From Artocarpus heterophyllus (lineage: Eukaryota > Streptophyta > Magnoliopsida > Rosales > Moraceae), in assembly GCA_025403435.1 (NCBI GenBank), contig CM046350.1, forward strand, positions 27,482,938 to 27,546,937: DNA of 64,000 bases, written 5' to 3'. Below are positions 35,260 through 48,020 of the stretch, one piece after another (within the stretch, counting starts at the first letter, position 1; the number at the start of each line of letters is the position of its first letter). The notes under the pieces are model-generated. The model saw nothing but the letters and a program-made list of their open reading frames with translations, made no database searches and had not been told where the DNA came from. A program made the position numbers and the translations under genes.

Positions 35260-36990
35260 TGATAGTGCAATTTTATTATGCGATTTAGTATCAAAATCGT
35301 TACCGATAATTTTAGATGTTAGTTTTGGACTACAATTAGACGAGGTTAGAGGATTCGTTGGGAACCAAAATCTCCTGTCAACTAGCTAGTCCCCCCAACC
35401 AGTCAAGGAAAAATTTGCTTTCTTTAAATTAAGGAAGGTTTCTGGGTAAAGGAAGGTGACAAAGAGACATGAAAGAACCCATGAATAGTGCTAAGAGCTA
35501 GTCTATATTTGACTAAGGGATGGAAGCCATTTCCTCCCAAAAAACAACCCATTGGTACCATGATTAGAAGGGGAGTGGACCAAGTTGTGAGTAATTTAAT
35601 TAAAGCCACATTTAATTTTGATAAGAAGCTAAGATCAATTAGCACCTTTGCCTATAAATAGAATTCTTCATAATAAGAGCTTATTTTTGTCATTTCTTCC
35701 CAATTTTTCTACCAAAAAAAAAAAAAAAGAAAATAGTTTCTATTCTCTATTCTCTCTCTCAAAATTTTCATCTCCAACACTCACAAAAATCCACTGAAAA
35801 TCAAGAAGTAGAAACGAAGGAAGATGATTGCTAGAGATTAGTTTACAAGGGTATAAAACTAAAAGTTTTACCATTTTATCTTAAGCTTTCATTAGTTATG
35901 TTAGTTGACGAGTGTGGCATGTAAATACATATTGAATCATGTATTTTTTGTGGTATTATAAGATTATGTTATAGTTGGTTAAGATTGTTTAGGTTAGAAC
36001 ATGATTAGTTTATGGTTTAGTATGGATATTAGACACAAAAAATCCCTGCACTATTTATGTCCAAAAACAGACCCTTTATGGATCGATTTCAAGGTTTTCA
36101 CAAACATAAAACTTTTAGGTCTTAACACATTGAGCAAATTAAAATGACAAAGATTTCCCCATATTTTGACTCAAACATAGAGTTTCGAACCGTTTTTAAA
36201 AAAGCTGCACAAAAACTGTTTTCTTATAAGGGCTACCATTGTTTTTAGAAAAATGAATCTCTTAGAGATAGAAACATGAATTTCAACAGACATGAATGGC
36301 TAAGATGTTGTGAAAACAAAGAAATTTTGTGAATAAATTTTTAAGGTTTCTGCCTCTAAGACAGTGTTTCCGGAACATTTTTGAACTGCACAGTTATTTT
36401 ATAAAAATAGTGCAGTTTTTTGTTTTGTCAAAAATGACCCTTGAAGAGTCTGAATAAGTTTCTAGATGAATTGTGAATGTTTTAGATCTTGTTAAATGAA
36501 GAAATTTCATGAAGATTTTTTTTTTCACAATTTTGCCTTTAAGATAGAGTTTAAAACATATATTTAAAAACAGTCAAAATTTTTAATAAAAACTTTTTAA
36601 TTCAGTAAAGTTTTGATCAATCACTAAATATAATTATGTTAAAGATAAAAAAGAGATTTTGAAAAACATAAAAGTTCTAGATCTCCTTGAAACAAGGAAC
36701 TTTTTGTGAAGAAAATTTTTAAGAAAACTATCTCTAATATCAGTTACACGATGATTTTCAAACTACGGTAAAGTGCCTTTATGGTACGAATTTTAAAAGG
36801 AAATGCATGTTTAGTGGTAGGATTATAAAGTACACCCAATAGAAATATTATAGAACTAAAAAAAAAAAATTGTGCAAATTTATAGTTCATAGTTTCACCA
36901 AATTCAAACTCTATTTAAAAGTATGATTTTTGCTACAAAATTTTCAGTACATTTAATATGGATTTTCTTAACAAAGCTTTCCCTCAAAAT
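35260..36990 (+). repeat. Gypsy-type LTR H, truncated
   Basis: It has a promoter-like section with TATA box, a pyrimidine/A-rich leader and then several diverged paragraph-like repeats of the type AAAACTTTTAGGTCT and TTTTCACAAACATAAAAC. These match the minus strand of G (50981-51974). The right edge is where the opposite-strand gypsy remnant begins. Confidence 0.5.
35653..35660 (+). promoter_or_regulatory. TATA box of LTR H
   Basis: TATAAATA is followed by a CT- and A-rich transcribed-leader-like section containing TTCTCTCTCTC. It is the expected promoter of LTR H. Confidence 0.45.
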
Positions 36991-37238
36991 TTTCATGTGA
37001 TGGCAACAAGGTAATCGCACCTCACTCCGCCCAACCCAAAGTGAACCGCCCCCACACTATGAAGCAAAGTACAAATTTAGCTAAGGCAACAAAATAAAAA
37101 AGTACATGCCAAAGATAAAGGAACCAATTCCAACCTTTTTTAACTCATAAATAATGAAGTACAACTAACTGGACCACAACATGCACAATCAAAACCCCTT
37201 AGTTCCTTTTGTGCCTAGCTTGTATCTCAATCTTGGCC

Positions 37239-37248
37239 TATTTTATAG
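37239..37248 (-). promoter_or_regulatory. TATA box of the minus-strand gypsy LTR
   Basis: CTATAAAATA on the minus strand is followed by an ordinary leader composition. It supports reading 36995-38160 as an LTR. Confidence 0.4.
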
Positions 37249-38399
37249 ACAAAATTTGTTGGTTGATAACCCTAGCCACTTAGGGTTGTTGGAGCAACCA
37301 ACCCTCACCAAGTGTCCCATACTTGGGCATATACAAAACCCACCAAGTATGTGCCCTCTCATGCAGCAAGTTATGAACTAGTCAAAACTAAAGCCCACTT
37401 AACAATCCAATTATTACAGCATTGTTTCTCAGACTTAGGTGCTCCCTCTCCCACCTTTGTGTGTGCCACTTGGCCCTTATACATGCACTTCATGCAAAAA
37501 TAGCTTGTCAATGTCTCTTTAGCTAGATCAAAGTTTTGTGGCCTCCAATTCCACTCTTGCACCTCCTCTCACACATGATTTTTGCTCGCCTAGCCACCTG
37601 GCCCATGCCCGCAATAGATTCTCAAGGTTTTTAGAGCTCATGTGCCCATTTTTCCCCACATTCAAAACCAATCATGCATGCCTCACATGCTCTACATTTT
37701 GTTGGCCACCTAGCCCTCTTTCCTCGGCGGCTAGCCATTGTGTAGTCAAGCCTATGCTCCACAACATTCTTCAAGCCTATATTTCTAGCAACAGCCCTAA
37801 CTGCGAGAGCCTATGCTCAACCTTATCTGAATAGCTTACTAGCACATTGCCTTTGCCTTACCCATGTGCCCTACCTGTGTGTCATTAATTCCACATTGTC
37901 TGCACAAATCTTGGAATCTTGTCCAAGACCAACACAAAACCTGCCTGTGGCCTACTTGGCTCACCCTCTAAGCCAACATGTGCCCCTACGACCTGAGTAC
38001 TTTAATTTTCTTGGTCATCCTAGCCCTAGGCCAAGTTTTTCCCTATGCACATGCCTCTAACTTGTAAACACTTTGATTATTTTTGCATGCCAAGCCACCA
38101 CTTGTGCCATGCTTTCTAACCATGATCAAGCTACATGTCTGAAGCCTGAGGGTCTAATATACCCACCCTAGCCAAAAGAGTTAATGGCGTCATCAACTTA
38201 AGCCAAAAATTCCTCTTGAACTCATGATTTAACCTCTTACATTTGTCTCTTTTGCACCAAAGAACTTGAACAACCCTACTAGAATAAACAAAAATCCAAC
38301 ACAAAGACTAAAGCAAACCTTTGCAACCAATGTAAACCACCACCAATGTGTTCTCGCTCATAAGCGCTCCAACTGACGCCACCAAGACCCTGTCTCCAC

Positions 38400-38642
38400 C
38401 AAGCATGCCATCGATTCCATTGAGGGTCCATTCTCTTATCTAAGTCTAGACTTTTTGGAGAAACAAGAGCCTTGGCATCTCACCCTCTTCCTCAGTTCCA
38501 CTATTTCTTTCTGTTTCTGCCTCAATAGCAAAGATAGCACTTGACCATTCCTCCTTTGGGCACTCCTTAACACGTTGTGGCCCATCACAAATGAAGCAAC
38601 AAAGGGTCTTTGCTTTCTTCCCCGAGTCCCCTCCCTTGGACT
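38400..38642 (-). pseudogene. Gypsy gag C-terminal fragment with altered zinc knuckle
   Basis: The minus strand encodes GGDSGKKAKTL followed by CFICDGPQRVKEC (38598-38560). Plant chromovirus gag proteins have CX2CX3HX4C with DGPH at this place; here His is replaced by Gln, which would spoil zinc binding. An acidic stretch (EAETERNSGTEEEGE) follows, then a stop. The 5' end is cut by the plus-strand LTR that begins at 38643. Confidence 0.65.
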
Positions 38643-39641
38643 TGTAACGACCCTACTTACATGGCCGTTACTTAACTACATAATCTTGATCTTAACGTAA
38701 AATATTTAGATTTGTGGAATAATTTTTTTAAATTAAAATCTTAATAATGATTTCATGGAATATTTTTTGTGAAGAAATAATAATTATTCCTTAAGACTTA
38801 ATTCTTTAAATACAACATAATAATAATTTCATAAAAATTTTTCTTTGTTAAACATTTTTCAATTTAAATTAAAATCTTATAAAACAATTCTAAATTAAAT
38901 ACCTCTATAAATTCTACTTTTTAAAATATTTCTAAAGTTATTCGCTATAATTTTCTTATTTGAAATTTCATAAATTTGTTACCCGAGCTGCTGCAATATA
39001 TTACATCTTCAATTCTCAAAAATAAAGTTGTATGACTACAACCTTGGTCTTAAAAAACATACATACATAAAACTATAAGAACATACATGCTTGAAAACTA
39101 GTGAAACATATATATATATATATTATTTTAAACCTAACGCAGAAGATTTATTTGTAAGTGGTATCAATTCTTATCTCCACCATTCATCCGCCGCCAGCCA
39201 TTGTTTATCAAGTGTTGTTGACATGCTTCTTACATACAACATAAGCATAACTGAATGAGCTTTTGCTCAACATGTAAGAATTCATACTTGCAAAGCATAA
39301 CTTAAAACGTTTATCAAAAAAAGCATGTGTTAATTATGCTTCATTATGAATATGTCTTACAAATCTATCTAATTATACTTAGTGGGCCTGAGTGTTTGTA
39401 CTAATTGCGTGTGATCAACAAGAAGTTAGGGTTCATAAAGGTCTCCAACGAAACCTAGATCATTAACTAAACTAAACGCCTTTCTCTAAGTTGAGAGGTC
39501 TTACATGCTCCCTGTAGGTCGAGAGGTTGGTATGACACTTTTAATTTAATTTTATTCTTATGGGTTTCATTGGATTCATTAGTGACTATGTAGTATGACA
39601 TGGCATTGCATACTAGAACATAAAGCATAAACATGCATTTA

Positions 39642-39650
39642 TAATTTTTA
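39642..39650. repeat. Left 9-bp target duplication of MITE (TAATTTTTA)
   Basis: It is identical to 40177-40185. Nine bp is the Mutator-superfamily length. Confidence 0.85.
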
Positions 39651-40176
39651 GGGTAAATTTCATAAACTCCGCTTAAACTATGTCACTTGCGTCAATATAC
39701 TTCACGAACTTTGAAACATATATATTGTGTCTCTTGAAGTATAATATTTCTCCAAATTTACTCCCTGAACTTTGAAACATTGTTTTTGGATGGAATTGCT
39801 TAATTTTTGTTTAATTTAAGATTAGATATGATACTTAGAGGTTAATATGAATGTTCTTTTCACTTTAAAGGAACTAATTGAGCACCACACTCTCATATAT
39901 TCTGTCTTTAGAATACCTACTCACAAGCGATAAAAAGATGGAGAATAAATAGAGAACTACAATAATTCAAGTTGGTTGTTTGAGGATTTTGAATAAACTA
40001 ATGAGTTTATCCTTTTAACAAGGGTAACAAGTGTTCTAAAAAACAACAAGTTTTAAAGTTTAGAGGGTGAATATAGAGAAGTCTTATAGTTCAAGGGGTA
40101 CAACAGGTGCATTTTGAAATTTGGGGGGTATTTTGATAAAAGTGTATAATTCAAGGGGAATTCGTAAAAATTATCC
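39651..40176. mobile_element. Mutator-type MITE, 526 bp
   Basis: The left end begins GGGTAAATTTCATAAACTCC; the right end, reverse complemented, begins GGATAATTTTTACGAATTCC. Inverted similarity continues for about 125 bp each side, down to CTGAACTTTGAAAC on the left and CTCTAAACTTTAAAAC on the right arm. It has no coding capacity. Perfect 9-bp flanking repeats and a related LTR without the insert (around 59865-59880) support a real transposition. Confidence 0.85.
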
Positions 40177-40185
40177 TAATTTTTA
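40177..40185. repeat. Right 9-bp target duplication of MITE (TAATTTTTA)
   Basis: It is identical to 39642-39650. Confidence 0.85.
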
Positions 40186-40780
40186 TAAAACATGTGAAAC
40201 ATTTTATTTGGAAACTATTCACACTTTAGACGAGATTCTTGTTTACCTATGTTCCTGAAGTAGGGTTTCCTACTCACCGAGATTTCCTATACACTACAGA
40301 CAAATTTTATATAGAAACATCCATTGAGATTGTAAGAATAATTTATCTTATGCTGTCTAATTTTAGCATAATCGTACTTTTTTTAATCCTTTCTTGGAAC
40401 GTATATTCCTTTGCCAAAAGATCATACAAATCATTATTTTTATTACAAGGATTAATTGATTAAATCCTTATAATTTTCATTTTCCTTAATTGCTTTTATT
40501 ATTTCATGCTAAGATTGATAGCTAATTAATTACTTACCTAATTTAGTAATTAATTAATTAATCATGTTATCATTAACTAAGTCTAAATAATTTCAATTAA
40601 TTAATTTAATAATTAATTGACCTCCATGAACTACATTCTAAATAACCATTTCCTTATCATACTTATTGGGATTGTAATTGTGTTAAGGTCCATTAAGCCT
40701 AAAGTGTTCCTAAAATGTACTATGTCTCGTACCGTTGGAAAATTGGCCCGAAAAGGCTCTTGAATTAGTACATACGGTGG

Positions 40781-42379
40781 ACTTGTTCTAGCAGCATAAT
40801 ACTAAGGGTCTAGCATGTTGCGCTTTTATAATTTCCATTCAAAAGTTCATTTGAAAATTGTTAATGATTATAGGAAAAAATCATATTCATATAATTAAAG
40901 GGGAATCTGTGGTATTGTGCCCTCCTAACGCACTGCTACTAGTGATTAATTGCAGAACACTTGTTGAGGTTTTAATGACATGTACTGCTAGTATGTTGTG
41001 CTTAACATATATAATCATGCAATTGCTTGCACTAAATATGTGCCTCTAATAAAAGCATTTGTCTTTTTAATAAACAAATAAATAAATAATAATATATCTA
41101 CTGAAATAAAAGTACATGTCCCATATCCAATCTCTCTTATCTTTTAATCCTTCTTTTGCCATTTTCCCCTCTCTTTTGGTTCTCTCACACAATCGATGGC
41201 AATTTCATTCCAACAATCAACTCATCATCGAGTGAAAAGCAAATGCAAGCTCTCCACATCATCACAATGGTTGCTCTCTGAATGGCGGCAATTGACCGAT
41301 GACAATCGAAAGGTGATTTTCTTCCTTTCCAAAGGACAGATAAAGAATGAATCTATCTGCTTTCACCTTTTGTCATCAACAATGCTTTGTTCTTTGACCT
41401 TATGTTTGCTTCCAATTGAAAGAGATCAATTGATTATAAAAAGGACTAGCAAAAATTAATAAAATTTGTATGATTTATCCATCTGGCATTAAAACTTAAT
41501 TCACTGAAGAATAGTATTTAGCTAGTAGAAAGAGATCAAGAATTCGGCCATGTATATTAGGCCTTCCAACAACTCAACTATTAAGACTCATTAGCTCAAA
41601 AGAAGAGAAAACCACCTTTGGCTAATGACTATAAAAAGGCATCATATCAAATATATTGTGAATATGGCAGGGCATAAATTTTTTCCTTATCTTTTATATT
41701 TATTTATACATATATATATGACTATATATTTCTTTTATATTTAAGTTTCTTTCCTAAAGAACTCGTTGGAGTAATTCTCTTTAAGTTTGACCCTTTAGTG
41801 GCTAGTTCAATGACTGTTGGAAAAGTGAATAGGGATCTTAAGGATTGGCACGCTCTTCATCATCTTCTTCCTCATATTGGGTCAAGCTTGGCTTAATATG
41901 TAGGAAAAAGGTTATAAAAATAAGTTAGTTTCAAAGACGACCAAAAAAGTACCTAGGTAAGTTTCAAAGACGACCAGATTAGTGCTTAGGTCTGGGAAGA
42001 TCATAGTACAAAGGGTTCTTTATCTATAGTATGTATTTGGTGAACACCAGAGGGGTTGAGCCGTTGAGGTGCAGTGTCATCAGAGAAGATGAAGTAGAGT
42101 AGTTCATGGCTTTTTTAGTAAAAGAAATATTTGAAAGTAAACTAAAAGTTTTTAAGATTTTACCCTGTACAATAACAATCCTTAAACTAATCACTAAGGA
42201 CCACTTGATTTTATGTCAATGGTTTAAAGTGATCACTACCGGTAGTGCATTAGGAGGGCTCACTACCATAGCTTCTACCTATAATCAAAGTTTCATATTG
42301 AAAATCATAGTTTAAAATAGTGTCTAAATTTGGTAAAACAATAAAATGTAGAGTTGTATAGTTTTTCGAGTGCTATAAT
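40781..42379. other. Unassigned AT-rich region; possible exon at 41196-41312
   Basis: Most of this stretch shows nothing. At 41120-41195 a pyrimidine-rich leader-like run precedes an ATG at 41196. A 39-codon open stretch (MAISFQQSTHHR to LTDDNRK) ends at AG|GTGATT, a plausible splice donor at 41312. No downstream exon could be recognised and the peptide matches nothing I know, so this may be chance. Confidence 0.25.
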
Positions 42380-42717
42380 TTTTTTGTTAGATAGAATAGA
42401 ATTCTATAGCTATATGAGGGTATGTTTGTAAACTAGTGCCGAAAGATATTTTTCGATTAGTTTTGAAAGGTTACCGCAAAACTATATGTTAAAGATAGTG
42501 TTTCTTTAAAATTTTTCTTCATGAAAGTTTCCTGTTTTACATACGAGGTCTAAAAATTGTCATGTATATAAAATCTTGTTTTCTGTCTTTTGCATATTCG
42601 TTTCCTGTGATTTTCGCAAATTAGACTTATTAAAATATTTTCCAATATTAAAATATTTTCCAAAAGTTTTGATTGTTTTTTACTAATCCAAATTAAAGTC
42701 TAGTTTAGAAATAGTTT
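42380..42717 (-). repeat. Gypsy-type LTR G, first part (split by element E)
   Basis: Blocks such as CTTCATGAAAGTTTCC and AGGTCTAAAAATTGTCATG resemble CTTCCCGAAAGTTCTC and AAATCTAGAATTTTCATG just after E, in the same orientation. E therefore appears to interrupt one LTR. The left border is approximate. Confidence 0.45.
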
Positions 42718-45700
42718 TGTAACGCCCCCGTTTTCTTCTATGAAAACTTATGTTAATTTAACATTAGAATATAATATTTGAAGTGCCATTATTATTTATG
42801 TTAAGTAAATTAATTTTTTTATTTAGTAATGTTGTAGGTGACTGCCTTGTGAAATCAATGTGCTCGGGATGTTCACGTCAAAAATTATGATAAGTTTAAA
42901 GTATTATTTTTTTAAAAAAATAATTTCAATTTGCTCTAAATTTACAATCTTTATAATGCTTTAGAGTTACGCATGCCCTAGAGTTATATTTTTGATGATG
43001 ACATAAATTTTGTTGCATATTTTCTTATTTTTATGACATTTATGATGCCATGATAATTACATGTATGACATTTTTATTATGGCGTTAAGAAACTCGATAA
43101 TATAAAGTGTCCAAGAGAATAATATGAAAATTAATATTTTTGGGGGCTATGGTAGTAAATATTATTGTTGTGTATAAATAATTATATATTTATAATTATA
43201 TTATATAATGTTTAAATGTTTATATTATTAAGATATTATATAATATATTATATTATATTAAGGTATATATATATATGTATATATATATAATAATGCTTTA
43301 TATTAAGGTATATATATATATATGTATATATATATAATAATGCTGTTTAAACGTAAAGAAGGAAGAAACAAAAAAAAGATAGAAACGACAATTGCTGTGA
43401 AAGGGAAAAAAAAAAGAAAAAAAAGAAAAAAAAAAAGAAAAACTGAATTAGATTGGGATTGCACTCATTTAAAAAAATGAAAATCTAAATGGATTAGGAT
43501 TACACTCATTTAAAAAGAAGGTGTAAAACTAATTAGACTAGGATTAGGATTATTTATGCCTATAAATATGTGGCTTCAAGCACACATATTATTCCTATCC
43601 CTTTTTCTTGTCTCCATCTTTTTTCATATTCTTCCATGCTTTTATGCTCTCTTTTCTTCCCTAAACTTCACATGCCATTAGTTTGGAATTTTGTTTTCTT
43701 CAAGATTTTCTCTCTCAAAGAATTCTTTCTTTCAAGCCAAAGTAGAAGGAATTATTTGTGGAGATTTTGTCTACAAGTATTCATCTTTGTTAAAGAAGAC
43801 ATAAGAATTAAAGATATGTTTTAAAGTTTTCATGGTTTTGAATTAAAGATTTGTTGTTCAGGTGTAATAAGAGAATTCTGGGGTTTTCAGTTTGTCGGTA
43901 AGGTCGTTGGTAAGGTTTTGAAATAATATGATTTTATTTTGCTGTGATTTTTGGATATAATGTGTATATATATGTTTTGAATGTCTGGGATTTTTTAAAA
44001 ATTTTTGTTCCAAATATTTTTAGGGTTATGAGCTTTTCAATAAAACATTGTTCACTAAATTTTAATTACTAATAGATTTGCATTTGTGCTTTGTATAGTC
44101 CGTTTTATGAGGCAAAAAGGGTCTTTTAATTCTGAAAAAAATTATGAATCATTGTTGATATTTAACTAAATGTTTGTAAAGTTTTAGCTTCATATCCTTA
44201 TTATGTTTTAAGATAAAATTCGTTGACTCTCGAGTACTCAGTGGTTAAAAATGCCTACCTGATATGCTCTGTGTAATTCATGAGATGATAAATCATATTT
44301 TTAAATGTGTTTTGCATGATTTATTATTTTTCTAACTTATATTTATATGTTAAGCATATCACATAAAAATTTTAGAGGCGTATCATACATATTTGATTTT
44401 ATAAAAAAGTTTGAATAGAGTATGTTTGTTGTCTAGCATGTCTGATGTTAATGTTAACTCTGAATTCGAATGCGTGTTTTGAATTGGTCGAAATTTATTT
44501 GAAGATGAATTTTAGATATGTTATTAGTTTATGTGTCTACTATATGTCGTAATTTTTATAAATTATGTTATAGTATAAATAATTTAACACATAACTTTTA
44601 ATTAGCATTACTCACTGCCCAGACTTTACTAGCAGATTTTATGGTATTTAATATGTGATTTATTTTTAATCAACAAATGAAATTTTTATGGTTAAAGAAA
44701 AATCTGAGCATTATATATATATGTTAACTGTATTCTTGCAAATTTTTGTCTTCTAATTGAATGTGAATTGAAAGATATAGGGTTATAAATCCTTGAAGGT
44801 CAGGTCGTTTTTATTATTGGCAGATTCACTTGAATGTTTTAAAAATTGGAAAAATGTATTTTTGATTAATATTTTCAAGAGAAGAAATTTTGAGTGATGT
44901 TTACATACGTTAACTATGTTATGGAATGATTTTTACACTTTATTTATGCTTATAAGTTGAGATTAATTTCTCATAGTCAATAAAGGTCAAATTTTTTGTC
45001 TTTATGTTTCCTGACTTTAAGTACATGTTTGTGACTCAAAAATGCTTTGTTTTGTTAAGAATGATATATGATGATATAATATGGTATTAAATAATATCAT
45101 GAAGAGGAATATTAATTTTATTTATTATATAAATAATTGACATAAATACTCTAAAAGGCAAGCATATTGAGAACCACGGCAACGTCACCTAAGTTAAGGT
45201 TTAGTAAGCAAGCAAGACAAGTAATATATTCTCATCTGCAACATGATAAAATTTATGAAAATGCCAAGCAATGTTTTATAAGTAAAGGTTTGTGATCTAA
45301 TGTTCTTGTTTCATAACCTTTTATGATGAATTTTCCTAAGGATGTTTTTATGTTCATGTTTTTTACGGTTTATGACGATTTTTCAAAGAAAACTTATATA
45401 TATATATATATGTATCACTTAATTAAGTGCTACGTTAAGTGTTGCACACCTTATGTTTATGTTTATGATGTCCTAAAGGTGGACTTGTCATGTTTGGTTG
45501 GGAACTAGCTACCCTACTCCTCTTGTGACGTTGCACCTATGATTTCATGCTTATGTTTATGGTGCAACACTTGGGCCCCAAAGATAAAATGAATAATGCT
45601 TTAATATGGAAGTTTAAATGAAATATATGTTCTATATAAACTTGTGCGTCGTGCACCACTATTCTTCTGATTATGATTTTATGTAATGATTTTTAAGAAA

Positions 45701-46331
45701 TGTTTTATGTTGTGAGATAAAAAAATGTACTTACTAAGCTTATGCTTACTTAGTTTATATCATGTTGTAGATAAGGACAAGATGTCGGTTGATTAGGATA
45801 GAGGGCAAGGACGGGCATGTGTCCAAGGAGTGTTGGATTGGAAACGGATTCATGTCATGAAAGAAATTTAAACTCAAACAAAATTTAATATATTATGTTC
45901 CACATTTTTATTTACTTGAGACTCAGTTCTATTTGTGATTTTTTAAAACTTTTATTGAATATAATTTGTATTTTAGATTTTTAATTTCTTAGGTTATTTA
46001 TTAAAGAATGCGCTATATAGTTTGTTTCTTTGTAATTACTATTAATTAGTTGTTTGATTAAAAGCTAAAAGTGCTTGTGTTATATCTATGGTTTATATTT
46101 GTTTTTGCAAACTAAGTTTTCTGCAAGTGGTCGGTTAGCTGAGTACCCTAGGTGTTCCATTGGGCTAACCGAGGTGAGAGAAGTAAATCCGATAAGTAGT
46201 TAAAAAATTTATGCATTTTTTCCTGGGATATTTCTCTGAGTGTTGTTGATTGTTTCGAACTTCTTATTGGTAATTATTAAGTTTAATAGTAAAAGCAGCG
46301 TCTCTTATGGCTCCTGTAAGGGGACGTTACA
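42718..46331 (+). repeat. 5' LTR of element E
   Basis: It starts TGTAACGCCCCCGTTTTC and ends GGGGACGTTACA, 3,614 bp. Relative to the 3' LTR it has about 770 extra bases at about 44152-44925 and lacks about 180 bases found at 49075-49260. Confidence 0.9.
43259..43342. repeat. TA-rich microsatellite, duplicated block
   Basis: AAGGTATATATATATATG occurs twice, about 55 bp apart, each followed by TATATATATAATAATGC. The 3' LTR has only one shorter block at about 48558-48590. Confidence 0.75.
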
Positions 46332-46336
46332 AATTA

Positions 46337-46348
46337 TGGTATCAGAGC
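46337..46348 (+). other. Primer-binding site of element E
   Basis: TGGTATCAGAGC, complementary to initiator tRNA-Met, lies five bases after the 5' LTR end. Confidence 0.9.
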
Positions 46349-48007
46349 GGTTTTTGTTTCCAATGCACATCACCACATGTCAATTTCAAGTCCTCCAAGT
46401 ATAAGATTCTTCTCTCTTAGTATATGGCCTTATAATAGATTTGTTATGATTATAACCAGACTACTTAGGAGTCTATGAAACCCAAACTCTTGTTCCTCGG
46501 AGTAAGATGCGATCTCTACCTCCTTATTTATGTGTAATGGAAAAGTTGATAACCAAGAAGTTTTGTGACAAGAGTTTAAATACGTGATTATATTATTTTT
46601 CTTGGAGAAAAAGTTTATGGAAGAGTAGGTGAATGAAATGATATGTAGCTCAAGAGAAGTGTAATGATAGTTATGGATTTTTAATGAACGAGTTTGAGAA
46701 TTATACAAGGTTAAAAAAAGGATTTTGTAAGGTCAAATGTGAGATCTCTATAGTAATTTTTTAAGGGAAGGATACTTTGCAAATATACATGTTATCAACA
46801 AGATTGACTATATGAATATTTCAAGCTTAGTGTGGATTACTTTGGGAGAAAATTATTTATGATAATAGTCTAGCAAATTAAATGGCCCACGAGATGATAT
46901 GATAGAGATCACATAGTAGTTATTTTTATGGATGACCTTTGAATTAGTAAAGACTTCAATGGAGTATTCTAGAATTATTAATGCAGAAGACTAGAGATTA
47001 AATGTGGGATTACTATTTTCTTGTAGAGGATATTGGTTGAGGAAATTTTGGAATGGAGAGATAGAGTAAGCCTAAAATTTTTATGGTGATACATGATGTT
47101 TCAAAAGCAATGTTTTATAATCTCTTGTGGAAATTGTGGAAAAGAAAGTTAAGCTTAAAGTATGGTGTATTTTCACTATTATAAATTGGATAAGTTATTT
47201 CACGAATAAGGAAATGTACTAGTAGATTTATTGGAGTGCATGATATTTTTCTATATCTTGAAGTTAAATATGAATATTTTGGAATCATTTGTATATCCTA
47301 GAGTATAATTCTCTTTTGGCATGTGATTAAAGACAAGTTCACATACATGGAATATGGGATATAAAGAAAAAAGAGAGAATTAATATTGCACTTAAATTTA
47401 TACTTCCATGAAGGATGATAGATAGAAAGGCAAGAAGAGAATTCAAACATTGCATATGATATTGTTAATTGGATGTATGATGATTTAATTAGAAACGATT
47501 TTTGAAAAAATTATCATATGAAAAGAAAGAATGTTAAGAAAAAGGATTAGAAATTTCCTTATATATTTACTACTACTTGTATTTCGAGGACACAATCCTC
47601 AAAGGATAGGAAGATATGATATCCTAAATTTTTACACAACATTTTCGGTGTTTATATGCTAAGGAAGTACATATCGGGTCTGTATTCTGTTGCCTAAAAA
47701 AAAAGAATAAGCAGCTTGAAGGAATATAATTTACAAGGATAAGCAGACTATGTCTTTGGTTGAAAATGAAGATATTAAAGAACAAAAACATTTCTCTAGT
47801 CAAAGAGATTGGGAAATCAAAAGATTAAAAAAGCTATATGGAAAAGAGATATGAGATTAGGACCAGGACTTTGAGGAATAAAGAAATTCATCTGGTCAAA
47901 GTTTTATTGCAAAATCATCAAGTAAAAGAAGCTATGTGAGAACGCGAGGATAATATAAGAGTCAAGTATCCATAGTTGTTTTGAGTTTCAAGGACGGAAC
48001 TCCTATA

Positions 48008-48020
48008 AGGTGGGGAGAAT
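48008..48020 (+). other. Polypurine tract of element E
   Basis: AAGGTGGGGAGAAT directly abuts the 3' LTR start TGTAACACC. Confidence 0.8.

Larger units (their letters stand above)
36995..38642 (-). mobile_element. Minus-strand gypsy remnant: gag end plus 3' LTR, pol missing
   Basis: Going leftward on the minus strand: gag zinc knuckle (38598-38560), a short non-coding stretch, a purine run AGGGTGGGTAT near 38160-38172, then a G+C-richer LTR with a TATA box at 37248-37239 and an end near 36995. Pol is absent. The composition differs clearly from the AT-rich neighbours. It is either an internally deleted chromovirus or a gag-only derivative. Confidence 0.5.
38643..40780 (+). repeat. Gypsy LTR J, carrying a MITE
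   Basis: The start TGTAACGACCCTACTTAC is typical for plant gypsy LTRs. From about 39300 on, it matches the minus strand of 59224-60221 in several ordered blocks (for example AATAGTTTCC with AGAATCTCG, and the AATTAATTAATTA stretch). That comparison sets its orientation as plus. The right border near 40780 is approximate and no primer site remains. Confidence 0.6.
46332..48020 (+). other. Internal region of element E, no coding capacity
   Basis: Only short open frames are present on either strand, none with retroelement motifs. The region runs from the primer site to the purine tract. Its last 60 bp resemble the end of a chromovirus pol gene at the nucleotide level, as expected if coding sequence was lost by deletion or replacement. 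Confidence 0.75.

Noticed and set aside
37181..38060. Several plus-strand open frames in the G+C-richer stretch
   Set aside because: The stretch is better explained as a minus-strand gypsy LTR with TATA box, and the frames lack any recognised motif.
38638..40783. GGACT on both sides of LTR J as a target duplication
   Set aside because: The left copy abuts the LTR start, but the right copy (40779-40783) is not next to a CA end, so the match may be chance.
43377..43442. A/G-rich run in the E LTR as a polypurine tract
   Set aside because: It lies inside the LTR; the purine tract of E is at 48008-48020, next to the 3' LTR.
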